Below, piece after piece: positions 8,707 through 18,600 of a stretch of 64,000 bases of DNA. Under the pieces are notes generated by a model. It saw only the letters and a list, made by a program, of their open reading frames with translations. It was not told the origin of the DNA and made no database searches. Where the stretch lies: contig CALUCD010000005.1 in assembly GCA_943914465.1 (NCBI GenBank), positions 1 through 64,000 of the forward strand. Reading direction: 5' to 3'. This DNA is from an uncultured Corynebacterium sp. Lineage in GTDB: Bacteria; Actinomycetota; Actinomycetes; Mycobacteriales; Mycobacteriaceae. The position numbers and the translations under genes are program-made. How positions within the stretch are numbered: position 1 is the stretch's first letter; each line of letters begins with the position of its first letter.

Positions 8707-9621
8707 TCAATCACCTCTGCTCGCCGGATCAGGTGTGAAGCGTGCAAGCCACGTTCCGCGCTGCGCCGCTGTTATCGTACTTTGGGCGAACAGGCGGATC
8801 ACCGGTTCGACCTCGCCGCGACGGTACGCGCTCAGCGTGTCAAAGTACCCAGTCGTATCAGCAAGCAGCCCAACCGAGATGGGTAGTGCCGCTGTTGTGG
8901 CGACTCCCCGCGCACGCAGGATCACATGAATCAAGGCCCGCCCGGTGCGACCGTTGCCGTCTGCAAACGGGTGAATCGTCTCAAACTGGGCGTGGGCAAT
9001 AGCCGCTTGCGCAAGCGCCGGGACATCGGTTCGCTGCATGAAGCGCTCAAGGTCGCTCATCGCATCGCTGAGGTGTCGGTGGCGGGGCGGAACAAAGTCA
9101 GCATCGCCTGGATGCAGGTCGCCGCCGCCGATCCACACCTGCTGCTGGCGCAGCTGACCCGCAATCGCAGGAGCTGAATGTTCAAGCAGCACCCGATGCA
9201 TCTGAAGAATCGATTTCACCGTTGGCTCGCCGCTTTCCACCGCTTCGGCCATTTGCCGCGTATTCGCGGCGATTAGTCCCGCGTTTCCTTCCGTGTTACC
9301 GGTGATCTCAGCCTCGAGCACCTTGCGAGCAGACGAGGTCAGCTGCTCAATCCGACTCGACGCCACCGACTCGCTGCGCAGCAGAAGCGGCGTAAACGGC
9401 AGCATTCGATGCGCCTCGGTTGCATCAAACCGAACAGCGGTGATCGTCGCTTCCTCAATGAGCGCACTCGTTTGCGCCGAAAGCTCCAGGGGTAATTCAC
9501 CAATCGGCGCCACCTTCGCCGCCCGATACTCTCGCGGCTGCCTTTTCGCTGCCCTGCGCGACAGCTGCTCAGTCGCTGGGCTCCACGGCAGCGTTTCGGT
9601 TTGGATGGCAGGCCACGGCAT
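8707..9621 (-). CDS. Fic-domain AMP-transferase-like protein, short form
   Basis: The 304-residue protein has a complete Fic motif HPFADGNGRTGR near residue 220, with the preceding QAAIAHAQFETI. Such proteins transfer AMP (or another nucleotide part) from NTP to a target hydroxyl. An N-terminal helix contains SSRIEQL near residue 90, the position of the inhibitory (S/T)xxxE(G/N) motif of class II Fic proteins, but with Q replacing G/N. The protein stops at WLARFTPDPASRGD, soon after the Fic fold, whereas many relatives of this type continue into a C-terminal winged helix. The small gene at 8484-8705 follows directly. A decayed relative lies at 6020-6443. Confidence 0.87.
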   Translation of the reverse strand: MPWPAIQTETLPWSPATEQLSRRAAKRQPREYRAAKVAPIGELPLELSAQTSALIEEATITAVRFDATEAHRMLPFTPLLLRSESVASSRIEQLTSSARKVLEAEITGNTEGNAGLIAANTRQMAEAVESGEPTVKSILQMHRVLLEHSAPAIAGQLRQQQVWIGGGDLHPGDADFVPPRHRHLSDAMSDLERFMQRTDVPALAQAAIAHAQFETIHPFADGNGRTGRALIHVILRARGVATTAALPISVGLLADTTGYFDTLSAYRRGEVEPVIRLFAQSTITAAQRGTWLARFTPDPASRGD

Positions 9622-9712
9622 TGACCCAATATATCTGGCGATTGGGGTGGAATGCCAAGGATGTTGGCTTAAGTTTGGCGTTTGTTTTCTTCAACAGTCC
9701 AGGTGGCGCAAC

Positions 9713-10042
9713 TCAAGGTTTCGTCTTTTCAGGCCACTGGCCAGTTGGACGTAGTAAGACTTGCATCATGGCCCCCACCGGTTGCGGGTCGGAGAAGATT
9801 TCTGCGGTCACTTCAGCAGGCTCCCAATCGGTTGGGAAATCCTGAAACTCACCGTTGATCTTGCCGATGGCGATCTCCTGGCTTTGCTTGATTGCCCTGA
9901 GTATCAACGTGATGTCTTCGCGATTTGCCTGGTGTGACTTTCGACCGTTTGCTTGAATCGCATCAGAGATTGACACCCAATCCCCAATTTCGGCCATGTC
10001 GTCGAGGATGTTGCTAATTATTTGTTCGGGGTTCGTCTCCAT
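9713..10042 (-). CDS. Small unknown protein of the DWVS family
   Basis: The 109-residue protein starts METNPEQIISNILDDMAEIG and contains DWVSISDAI, a QAN pair, and LRAIKQ. The same pattern (VIANL, DWVSLAGLI, QATNE, RDALKQ) occurs in the 104-residue protein at 21487-21801, so the two form a family I cannot name. It has no signal peptide or membrane segment. It lies upstream of Fic on the same strand with a 91-base gap. Phased AAGATAT repeats sit upstream (10133-10211). Function is unknown; immunity-type or regulatory partner of the neighbouring toxin-like gene is a guess. Confidence 0.65.
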   Translation of the reverse strand: METNPEQIISNILDDMAEIGDWVSISDAIQANGRKSHQANREDITLILRAIKQSQEIAIGKINGEFQDFPTDWEPAEVTAEIFSDPQPVGAMMQVLLRPTGQWPEKTKP

Positions 10043-10132
10043 GGGTTAGCTCCGCCCAGCTTCAATTTGGTCACACATTCACAGAACCACGTCGAACGCC
10101 TGACTGCAAACGTGTCCTCCAGGTTGGTGGCA

Positions 10133-10211
10133 AAGATATTGAAAAGATATAGCGAAGATATCCGCGCAGATCGGTACATTTTACCTGCTCAGCGAATTGT
10201 TTCGATATCTT
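10133..10211. repeat. AAGATAT repeats, three direct copies at exact 11-bp spacing plus one inverted copy
   Basis: AAGATAT occurs at 10133-10139, 10144-10150 and 10155-10161, each start 11 bases after the last, about one helical turn. An inverted copy lies at 10205-10211. On the minus strand a TAAAAT box (10184-10179) lies between them, a possible -10 element for the gene at 9713-10042, which would put the direct copies just after the transcription start. The arrangement resembles a cooperative operator. No cognate regulator is identified. Confidence 0.5.
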
Positions 10212-10269
10212 TAAACTACTGCTGTGCGCCCTCACGCCACCCGGGCCCACAGGCCGTTTCCCGGCCCCC

Positions 10270-12645
10270 TCACACCACAGCAACCTCCGGCAGCAGCTCT
10301 GAGCGCTCGCCGGTTGAGGTGATCACCAGCTCATCGCGCGCGCGTGAGGCGGCGACATAGAGCAGTGACCGTTCCCGCTGCAGTGCTTCCTGGGCGTCCT
10401 CATCGGAGAGGTCTTTGAGCCGAAAGCGCTGCGGCATGAGATTTTTGCCTACTCCCATCAAAATGGCGTGGGTGAACTCCATGCCTTTGGCGCCGTGCAT
10501 GGTCATCACGGAGACTTGTTCGTGTGATGCAAGCTCTGCGTTGCGGGTTTGCACCGCCTCGATGCCGTGGTCTGCCAACCCGGACACTACCCGGCTAAGT
10601 TGCCCGCGCGTGCGGCACATCACGCCGACGCGTACGTCATCCGGGCTATCCAGCCACTTAGAAATGAAGCGTTCGGCAACGTCGAACTCTTCCTGCTCAG
10701 AATGCGTATCCACCAGATACGGGTTCGGGCCTGAGCGAGCAGAGCGGTACCGGGCGGTGCTGTCTACCTCGCCCTCGGCGTCGAGGAAGTCGATAGCGTC
10801 TGCGCCGATGAGGATGCGGATGGCGTAGTCGAGGTTTTCCTTCGTGGTGCGGTAATTCAGTGTCAGTCGGCGGGAGGCTCCGCGGGTGTGAATCCCAAAC
10901 CGGCTGAGCGTCAGTGGCTGGCCGTAGATGCGCTGGTGGGAGTCTTCTGCGATGAAGATGTCGTTTGGGCCTTCGGCAACGCAGGCGCGCAAAAAACGCC
11001 AGTGACCGGCGTTGAAATCTTGTGCTTCGTCGACGACGACGTGGTCAAGCAACGACCCGTGTGCAGCTTCGTAGCGCACGTGCAAGATTTCCGCACCGAC
11101 AGCGGACATCGTGGGCCAAAACAGTTGCCCATCCACTGCCTGGGTTTGCATGACTGATTCCAGGATTGACCACACGAGCTTTCGTTGTTTCCGGTTCAGT
11201 GGCGTGCCGCGGCCTGTGCGGGCGACCTTCAGGTATTCGGCTTGGGTGGTAATCCCGCTGGCAAGCACGACTGCTTCGTACTCTTGCTGCAGGAACGTTA
11301 TGTTCGCCAGCTCACGCGGCAGTTCGTCGCTTGCGCCTTCGACTGCGGCTTCCCAGACACGTGCGGCGTCGCGTTCGGCGTATGGGCGGGCATTCGAAGC
11401 GCTTAATCCGAGGACCCGTTTGGTCGCTTCTTCAACCTCAGACGATGGCGCGTTGGCGACGACCTTGCGCACCACCGCGTCGATGTTATCCACCCAAATG
11501 CCAGGGTTTCCGGGGTCACCGGCTTCAGGAAAACGAGGGTTGAGTGTGTTGAGCTGCGACTTCAACCCTTGCGCGAGGCCTTTGGTGTAGGTGGTGAGCA
11601 GGACCCGTGGCGGCTCGTCCCCCGGATCCTGGTTAGAAATTGCGCGTTTGGCCAGGTTATTGGCGCGGTGTACTGCCACCACCGTTTTGCCTGTTCCTGC
11701 TCCACCAAACACGCGCGCTGATCCTTTGTGGGCGCCCTGTGCCATGCGGCGCTGCTCTGGGTGGATGTAGACACGCCACTGCTCGAAGCTGCCGGCTTCG
11801 ATCACGGTACGCAGCGACTCGGTATCGACATCGTCGATGTAGGCGAAGTCCAGCGCCGCAGCCGGTTCGCGCAAGCCCGCGATCAGGCTCGAATCGTCGT
11901 CTGCGCTCGGGGCTGCGGGCGCGCGTTTGCTCAATCCCAGCGACTCGCGCATTTCCTCCACGGTGTAGCCAGCGGCAAGCCCTAGTACAGCCTCATGCTC
12001 CCAGGTGGGGCGATCGTTCAGTAAGAGCTCCAGCTCTGCTTCGGTCGCCGCCTCCCACACACGTTTGGCCAGCGCCGGGTCCACACCGAGTTCTTTATGC
12101 AGGGTGGCTGCGGTATAGCCGTTGCGTTCCATTTCGGTGCGCGGGGCGGGCTTATCCCGCTTGATGACGACCGCCTTCACCCCCACCTCATTCGACAACG
12201 CCGCCGCTTCCTCCTGCTGCGCTGCCTGGATGCGGGCGGCATCGGCGGCGGCTTTGGCCTTGCGGGATGAGTCTGCTTCTGCGTGGTCAGACTCGTTGCT
12301 GGCCGGAGCCTCATGGATGAGCTGTGTCAACCCGTTGACAGGGTTGACCGTCAGCCGAAGTGAGGCCGGGTCGAGTCGCTCAGCTTTCTCATTGCCCTCA
12401 TCGTGGGAGTCCACATCCACCAGCACAAAGTGGTGGGTGCTCGCATCTTTCAGCTCGAACAGCACGGCACGAAACTGATCGTTGACGCGTCCTGTGCGCA
12501 CCCGCTTGTCGACGGCGTTGTGCAGCGTCTTGATCCTGAGCGACGGGTTCGTAGGATCCTCCGCAAGCTTCTGCAGGAAGTTCATCACCGGCTTCTGCAG
12601 GGAGCCGTCAAGCTTCAAACCGCTGTACAGGCTGAAGGTCACCAT
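10270..12645 (-). CDS. UvrD/Rep-like SF1 helicase with RelE-like N-terminal domain
   Basis: The 791-residue protein has Walker A FGGAGTGKT near residue 315, VVVDEAQDF near 537, LTLNYRTTKENL, VMTMHGAKGMEF and motif VI YVAASRARDE near 765, so the UvrD-type motor is complete. Residues 1-95 (NFLQKLAEDPTNPSLRIKTL, RVNDQFRAVLFEL, HFVLVDVDSHDEGNEKAERL) have the order of a RelE/YafQ-type ribonuclease fold. It probably serves as a fused domain rather than a free toxin. A linker of about 200 residues separates the two. The start is 15 bases after the stop of the DEAH helicase gene, so the two form an operon and probably one complex. Confidence 0.85.
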   Translation of the reverse strand: MVTFSLYSGLKLDGSLQKPVMNFLQKLAEDPTNPSLRIKTLHNAVDKRVRTGRVNDQFRAVLFELKDASTHHFVLVDVDSHDEGNEKAERLDPASLRLTVNPVNGLTQLIHEAPASNESDHAEADSSRKAKAAADAARIQAAQQEEAAALSNEVGVKAVVIKRDKPAPRTEMERNGYTAATLHKELGVDPALAKRVWEAATEAELELLLNDRPTWEHEAVLGLAAGYTVEEMRESLGLSKRAPAAPSADDDSSLIAGLREPAAALDFAYIDDVDTESLRTVIEAGSFEQWRVYIHPEQRRMAQGAHKGSARVFGGAGTGKTVVAVHRANNLAKRAISNQDPGDEPPRVLLTTYTKGLAQGLKSQLNTLNPRFPEAGDPGNPGIWVDNIDAVVRKVVANAPSSEVEEATKRVLGLSASNARPYAERDAARVWEAAVEGASDELPRELANITFLQQEYEAVVLASGITTQAEYLKVARTGRGTPLNRKQRKLVWSILESVMQTQAVDGQLFWPTMSAVGAEILHVRYEAAHGSLLDHVVVDEAQDFNAGHWRFLRACVAEGPNDIFIAEDSHQRIYGQPLTLSRFGIHTRGASRRLTLNYRTTKENLDYAIRILIGADAIDFLDAEGEVDSTARYRSARSGPNPYLVDTHSEQEEFDVAERFISKWLDSPDDVRVGVMCRTRGQLSRVVSGLADHGIEAVQTRNAELASHEQVSVMTMHGAKGMEFTHAILMGVGKNLMPQRFRLKDLSDEDAQEALQRERSLLYVAASRARDELVITSTGERSELLPEVAVV

Positions 12646-12660
12646 GGGGTTTATCCTTCC

Positions 12661-15600
12661 TTACCCGCCGCTGCCCAGAAGTGCTGCGGGGATTGAACGT
12701 TCGTCGAGGGTGGTGGGGTAGAGCAGCGTCCAGCCTGCTTCACGCAGTGACGCTTCAGCGCTGGCGTAGGACTCATCGCGCTCCATGAGCAAAGCGATCT
12801 TGCGGTGCGGCCAGGACACAGCGGTGGGCAAGCTGCCTACTTCCTCGCCGATGTCCTCGGTGGCCTCCGCACCGCTGCGCGCAAGCAGACGCAGCGCGTT
12901 GACAACGCTAGAGGCGTCCTCATCGTCGTCGAATTCCGAAATGGCCTCGGACCAGGCAGCCGAGATCGCGCCAACAGCTGCCTCAGCGTCGGCATCGGCA
13001 GCGGCATCAAGCACCGCGTCGGTATCATCCGCAGCGCTCGTGGCAATCTCCACCGCGGCATCCGCCAACCAGAGCAGATTGGCAAAACGCAGGAAATCGC
13101 GCCAGTTGTCGGCGCTGATGGAGTCTGCGTGCGGGGCGTCGATGCACATCCGCTTCAGCACAAACACCAGCTTCTGCCGATCAGGCGTGCGCATGAATGT
13201 TCCGTCGAAGTGAATCTCGTTGTTGTAGGTGATCCGTGGCCCGCGCGCAGTGGAGGATGGGGTAGCTACCTGTTTGAGCCTTTGGATGAGCGCTTGATCG
13301 ACCATTGTGTAGCGCCGCGCCTCTGGTGCGGCGAGGTAGTCCAACAGTTGGGTCACCGGAGATGATTTGAAGAACTTCCAGCCTTCCTCGCCGAAGCTCG
13401 CCAGCTCTGGGTGTTTCTTCATGCTCGCCCACTTCGGAGGCGTTGGCATATCGCGTTGCTCGTCGCTAAACCAGGCAATGTCCGCGTCGGTGATTGTCCA
13501 CGGCAACCACCCTTCCTCGTAGTGCAGGCGGTTGCGTTTGGCAATGTCGTCGTTGAAGCGGTAGTGCGCGGCGCTGATGTGGTAAGCCGCGCCGTCGGTG
13601 AATACGGCCACCGGGCGCACTGCGGGTTTGGTGCGGTGGGTGAAGAGAAAGTCGGGCTTGGTGTAGCCCTTATTCACCTGCTCGCGCATTTTCCAGTCCT
13701 CACCGTTGGGGAAGGTGATTTGCCACTCCACCTGGCCTGCATTCGGCACGTCTTTGACTGTGGCGTGTCGTGCTTCCAATGCGTTGCGCAGCACTTCCCG
13801 GAATTTCACCTCTAAGTGGGAGGCGCTTTCAGGCACCGGTGCTTCCGACTCGCACTCCCACGCCACCGCCAACGGGTCAAGCTCTGGGGATGGGTGATCC
13901 TGGCTGGACAAGATCGCCCGCAGTACGCGCTCGGCAGCCGCGCGGGACGTATTCTCGAGTTGGTTCCAATGCGTGTACGGCAGCAGGCATTCCGGGCAGG
14001 CCAGGCGATCGTCCCCGGCGCAGGCGCAGGAGCGCACTCGCAGAAACGCGCGCTCCAGCAGGCGGCGCACGTCTTCGGTTTCAGCGAACTGGGATAAGTA
14101 CCCGGTGCCGCCAGGCACATTGTCGTGCATGAGCAGGGCTTCTACTGTGCCACCTTTGGCATTTGGCACACGCACGGTGACCACGTTGAGGTGCTCAGGA
14201 TCACCACCCAGTACCTCTTTGAACCCCATCTTGATCGCAGCGGTCAGGCTTGGAATTGTGGAGTTATCGCCTGCGGTCAGCTGCACCGGCACGTGCAGCA
14301 ACACGCCCTGGGTTGTCAGTGTGCGCGAGAGCGCAACTGTGATTGATTCCTCTTCGCGCGCGGTGCGTTTTGGGCACCACGGCCGGTGGTCCCACTTTGT
14401 GTTCGCGCCTTTTTGGGAATCTAAGTGTCCGCAGTAGGTGCATACGGTAAACAGCGGGGCGTCTGTTTCCTTGTTGGCGTAGATCTTCTTGGTGCTTGGC
14501 CCCCGGCCCAGGTTGAACCAGGTCAGGTTGACGTAGCGCAAATATTCGGCGCCGAAGCCGAGGGAGGTGAACCACCGCCCACCGTGACCACCTTCGGGCA
14601 CGGCGAAGCTCATGGTGGTGGTGAAGTGGAGTTCGCGACGTTCCTCTTGGGTGCCGTCGATAAGCGATCGTGCCCGATCCACTTCCGCAGAGACACGCCG
14701 CATGCGTACCGCATCAAGCACTTGCCCCTTGTCCGCGAACCCAGGGGCTGCACACACCGGGCAGGCGCTAGGGGTTGCGCCTGCTGTCACACGCTCGCCG
14801 TAGGAACACGTCGGGCACAGCCGCCACTGCTCAACGTCCGCGCCGTTGTAGCCCATCTCCACTGCATCCACCGTGGCAGCAATGCCGCGGGCATAAAATG
14901 TGTTACCCGGCGCGAGCTCGGTCAGCGCAGAGGACACCCCGCGGGAAAGCTCGAACGTCTCCGGGTCAATCTGCATGGTTGAGGGGTTGAGTTGTGAGAC
15001 CACCACGGCAAGCTCCACGGCATCATCAAGCAGGGTGAAGTTGGGCAGCAGACCGTAGCGTTCCATGGAGGAAATCCAGTGTTCGCCACGCAGGATGTCT
15101 TCCAAGTCGCGCTGGGTACGCTTGAACGCCGCTTTGGTGCTGCGTTGTTCCCGCTCCAGTTCCGGGTCGGCGTTTTCGGTGCCCGCATTCGGGTCTACTT
15201 TTGCTTCCAGCGCGATCACCCGCTCTTGAAGCACATCGCGGCGCGCGGTAAACGTTTTCACCTCACCGTCCCATAGGTCCTGGGTGCGATGCAGGGCGCC
15301 AACCAGCGAATCCGGGTCTTGGCCTGTCGCCCACGCGCGCGTGTGGTCGATGGTTGCCGCATCCACTGCGTCGGCCACGGTGGCTAGATACGCATCAACA
15401 CGCGCGCCAACACCTTTGGCGATGTCTTCGCTGAGCACCTCCACCAAGGATCGATGTTTGGTGCTGAACACGCTCTGCGCGTCGCTGACATCTACCCCTT
15501 GGGCGCCGAAGTCCAAAGTATCGACTAAATAAGCGGTGACCTGCCGGTGCAAGATCTCAGTGGCGGATAGAAACGCCGCCGGTGGCACCACGGTGCCCGC

Positions 15601-18600
15601 GATGATTGACAGCGGATTGTTCAGCTTCGGCAACGTCGTGCCCCGCCCTTGCACAAACGCCAGCACCAGCGAGTTACCGGTCAAGCGCCCGGCGCGCCCT
15701 ACCCGTTGTACATAGCTGGCCACAGATTTAGGCAAGGACGCCAGCATCACTGTGGACAGATCACCGATATCAATGCCCATCTCAAGCGTGGGTGTGGCTA
15801 CCAGCACATTCGGCGCATTCGGGGCTAATTCCGCCCCCCGGAAGGCCCGTTCGAGCGCGAGGCGTTCATCTTTGGGGATTAGCCCTGTGTGCTCGCGCGC
15901 CACTACCGCCCGCGGGGTGGTGGAGGCATAAAGCCGCGAGTAGTAGTTTTCCTCAATGTCGACTGGGACAAGCTCACCGAGACAGCCCCGGGTTGGGCAC
16001 GGCATCGCCGCAAGTAGTGAGCTTGTTTGCTTGTCGACGCCCAACGTGCCATGACACACCCCGCACTGCAACACGCGTGCGTGTTCCTCCCAACGCACCA
16101 CCACCTGCTCCGGTTTCAGCGCGTAGATGGTTCCACCGGTGGCAGTACTGATCGCGGTGACCACCCCAGAGTTGGCGAGCTGTTTGAACACGCTGGTCAG
16201 TGCCGTGGTTGCATCATGGGTGGAGATGCCCAGCATCTTTGCGGTCCAGCGTGCGTAGCGCCCCCGCGGGCTGGACAGGGAGGTGATACCGCGGTCTTTG
16301 TCATCTACTGCCGCACCTGCGCGCGGGAACTCCGGGGCGCCGCCTTTGGGAAAGCTCGGCACTCCGCTGGCCTTGGCGTAGCGGTTGTGCAGCCGCCAAG
16401 AGTTCGCATCATCTTGCACGTAGTTCTGCAACAACGGAGTAATAATCCCGCCGCGCTCACGCACCTGCTCAAGTAAGCCGCGCATCCACCTCAGGCGCAC
16501 GTGGGGTGAGGAGGCATCGTTGATGTCAAACAAGCCCGCCTCCAGGTTGTCCAATGCAGCCCCCGCCGCATCCAACAGCAGCGCATCGTCGACCTGCACT
16601 GCAGGAACTAACGCCCCCGTGGATACCAGAGAACGCGGCAAATGCGCACGTTGGCCGAACTCTAAAGCCGCGTCGAGCTCTAAGCGGTTAAGCACCGCGG
16701 TCGTTGCGCGGCGGCGCTCATCATCGGGCGCGTTGGTAGACCAAAACGCGGCGAACTTCGGCGTTTCCGCGATCTCCGGGGGAAGCAGCTCAAAGCGGGC
16801 ACGCGCCGGGTCAGTATCGGCATCGGCGCGCTCGAGAATCCGCTGCGGCAGCTGTGCGAGCGTGAGCGCGCCTGTGCCACCGTCAGTGCCCTCGTCAGTG
16901 GCCTCTGCCACCACGGCGCGCATCAGTGTGCGAATACCAAAGGCGCGAGCACGTGACTGCACAAACCCGGCCCGGTGTGCAGCGTCTTGGACCGAGTCGG
17001 CGAAGACCAGCGTTTTCTTCTCGTCCTGGGCAAGGCCTGGCATGCCGAAGAGGTTGGACAACCCCACCGACAGAAGCGTGGCTACCCGGGAGCCGATGTA
17101 GCGGATCGTGTCTGTCTCCCCGCACGAGGGGCACTCCTGGTTGAGCGCATACTTTTCAGCGTCTAGCCCCGAGTAGGTGAGTACCGGGATCGAGGTGCCG
17201 TCTGCGCGTTCTTCCTCGGTGGGTTCTGTGGTGCTCAGTGTGCGGGTGGTGGTGTGAAACCACATCAAGGTGCGTTTGCCGCCTTCATCACCGAGTTCGG
17301 TCAGCTCCACCCCATCTGCGAGGGCGCGGCGGTGTTCGTTGGTGGCGTCGATCAAGGGGCGAGTTCGCTCGCGAGCGTTGATTGAGGCGTTGCGGATTTC
17401 GGAGCCGCCGAGCACGACCGCGTCGGTGCCGGGCTCTAACGCCGTCATCCACCCGGCGCGACCGCATTCGCGGCAGTAGATGGCAGGCAGCCACACCCCG
17501 GCATCATCCCATGCCAGCTGGCCGTCATCGGCGAAGCGGAAAACCTCACCAGTCTCATTCGGGGTGACAGCGCGTTCAATGCGGGAGACCTCACGCACCC
17601 ACAGGTGCGTTTCCACCCCGGGCAGCCGCTTCCCGCCGAAGCCGTATGCGTGCCCGGCGAGTGCGCGCAGGTGGGCGACTGCGGTGAGCAGGTGGGTGAT
17701 GAATTCGCGTGCAACCTCGGGGGTGAGGCTGCGCTCCACGATGGGGCCGAGCACGAGTTGCGGCAGTGTTTTTACCTCTTCGCCTGCCCGTTCAATCAGC
17801 GGTGCTGCCGGGTCGGCGTTGGTCAACAGTGCTTCGGTCAGGGGGTGGACTGCGTAGGCGGCGATGGTCTCCGCCAGGCTGTCGCCTGCCTGCCAGAGCT
17901 GGGTGCGAAACACGTCGAGGACGACATCTGCGTGATCTCGGCCTGAGGTGTCGTGGGTGATCGCCTTTACCACGGCGCGCAGCTGGTCGATGTCGGGGTA
18001 GGGCTGCACGGGGTGGGCACCGAACGACTGCGCAATTTCTTCGACCCAGGTGGCGTAGGTCAGTGTCTGCTCGCCGACGAGTGCATCCGGGGTGAAAACC
18101 TCGCCGAAGATGGTGCCCGCGAAGTCAAGCACTTTCTGGCGATCACCCTCACCGCCGAGGGTGGCTGAGGTTGCTACCGGGGTGACGCGCCCCAGCGGGT
18201 TCGCCTCATACTGGCCTACAAAGCCTGCTGGCTGGTGCGCTTTGAGCATCAGGCCGAGGCGACGCAGCAGCAGTGCCACGTCGGTGCCTTGGGCGCCGTC
18301 ATAGGTGTGGAACTCATCGAGCACCAGGTATTGCAGCGAGGTTGCAGATTTGCGCCATATTTCGCGGTCTTCTGCACGCAGTAGCAGCTGGTCCAGCATT
18401 TTGTAGTTGGTCAGCAAAATATCTGGCGGGTTGAGGCGTATTGCATCCGGATCATTGATCAGTGACTGCTCTGTAACCACCGTGACGTTGCCTTTTGCTT
18501 CCCCGGTGTAAATGCCGGCTGTGACCCCCGCAAGGGCTGGTTCGCTGGTGATGAGGCGCGCCAAACGATCAGCTTGGTCATTTGCAAGGGCATTCATGGG

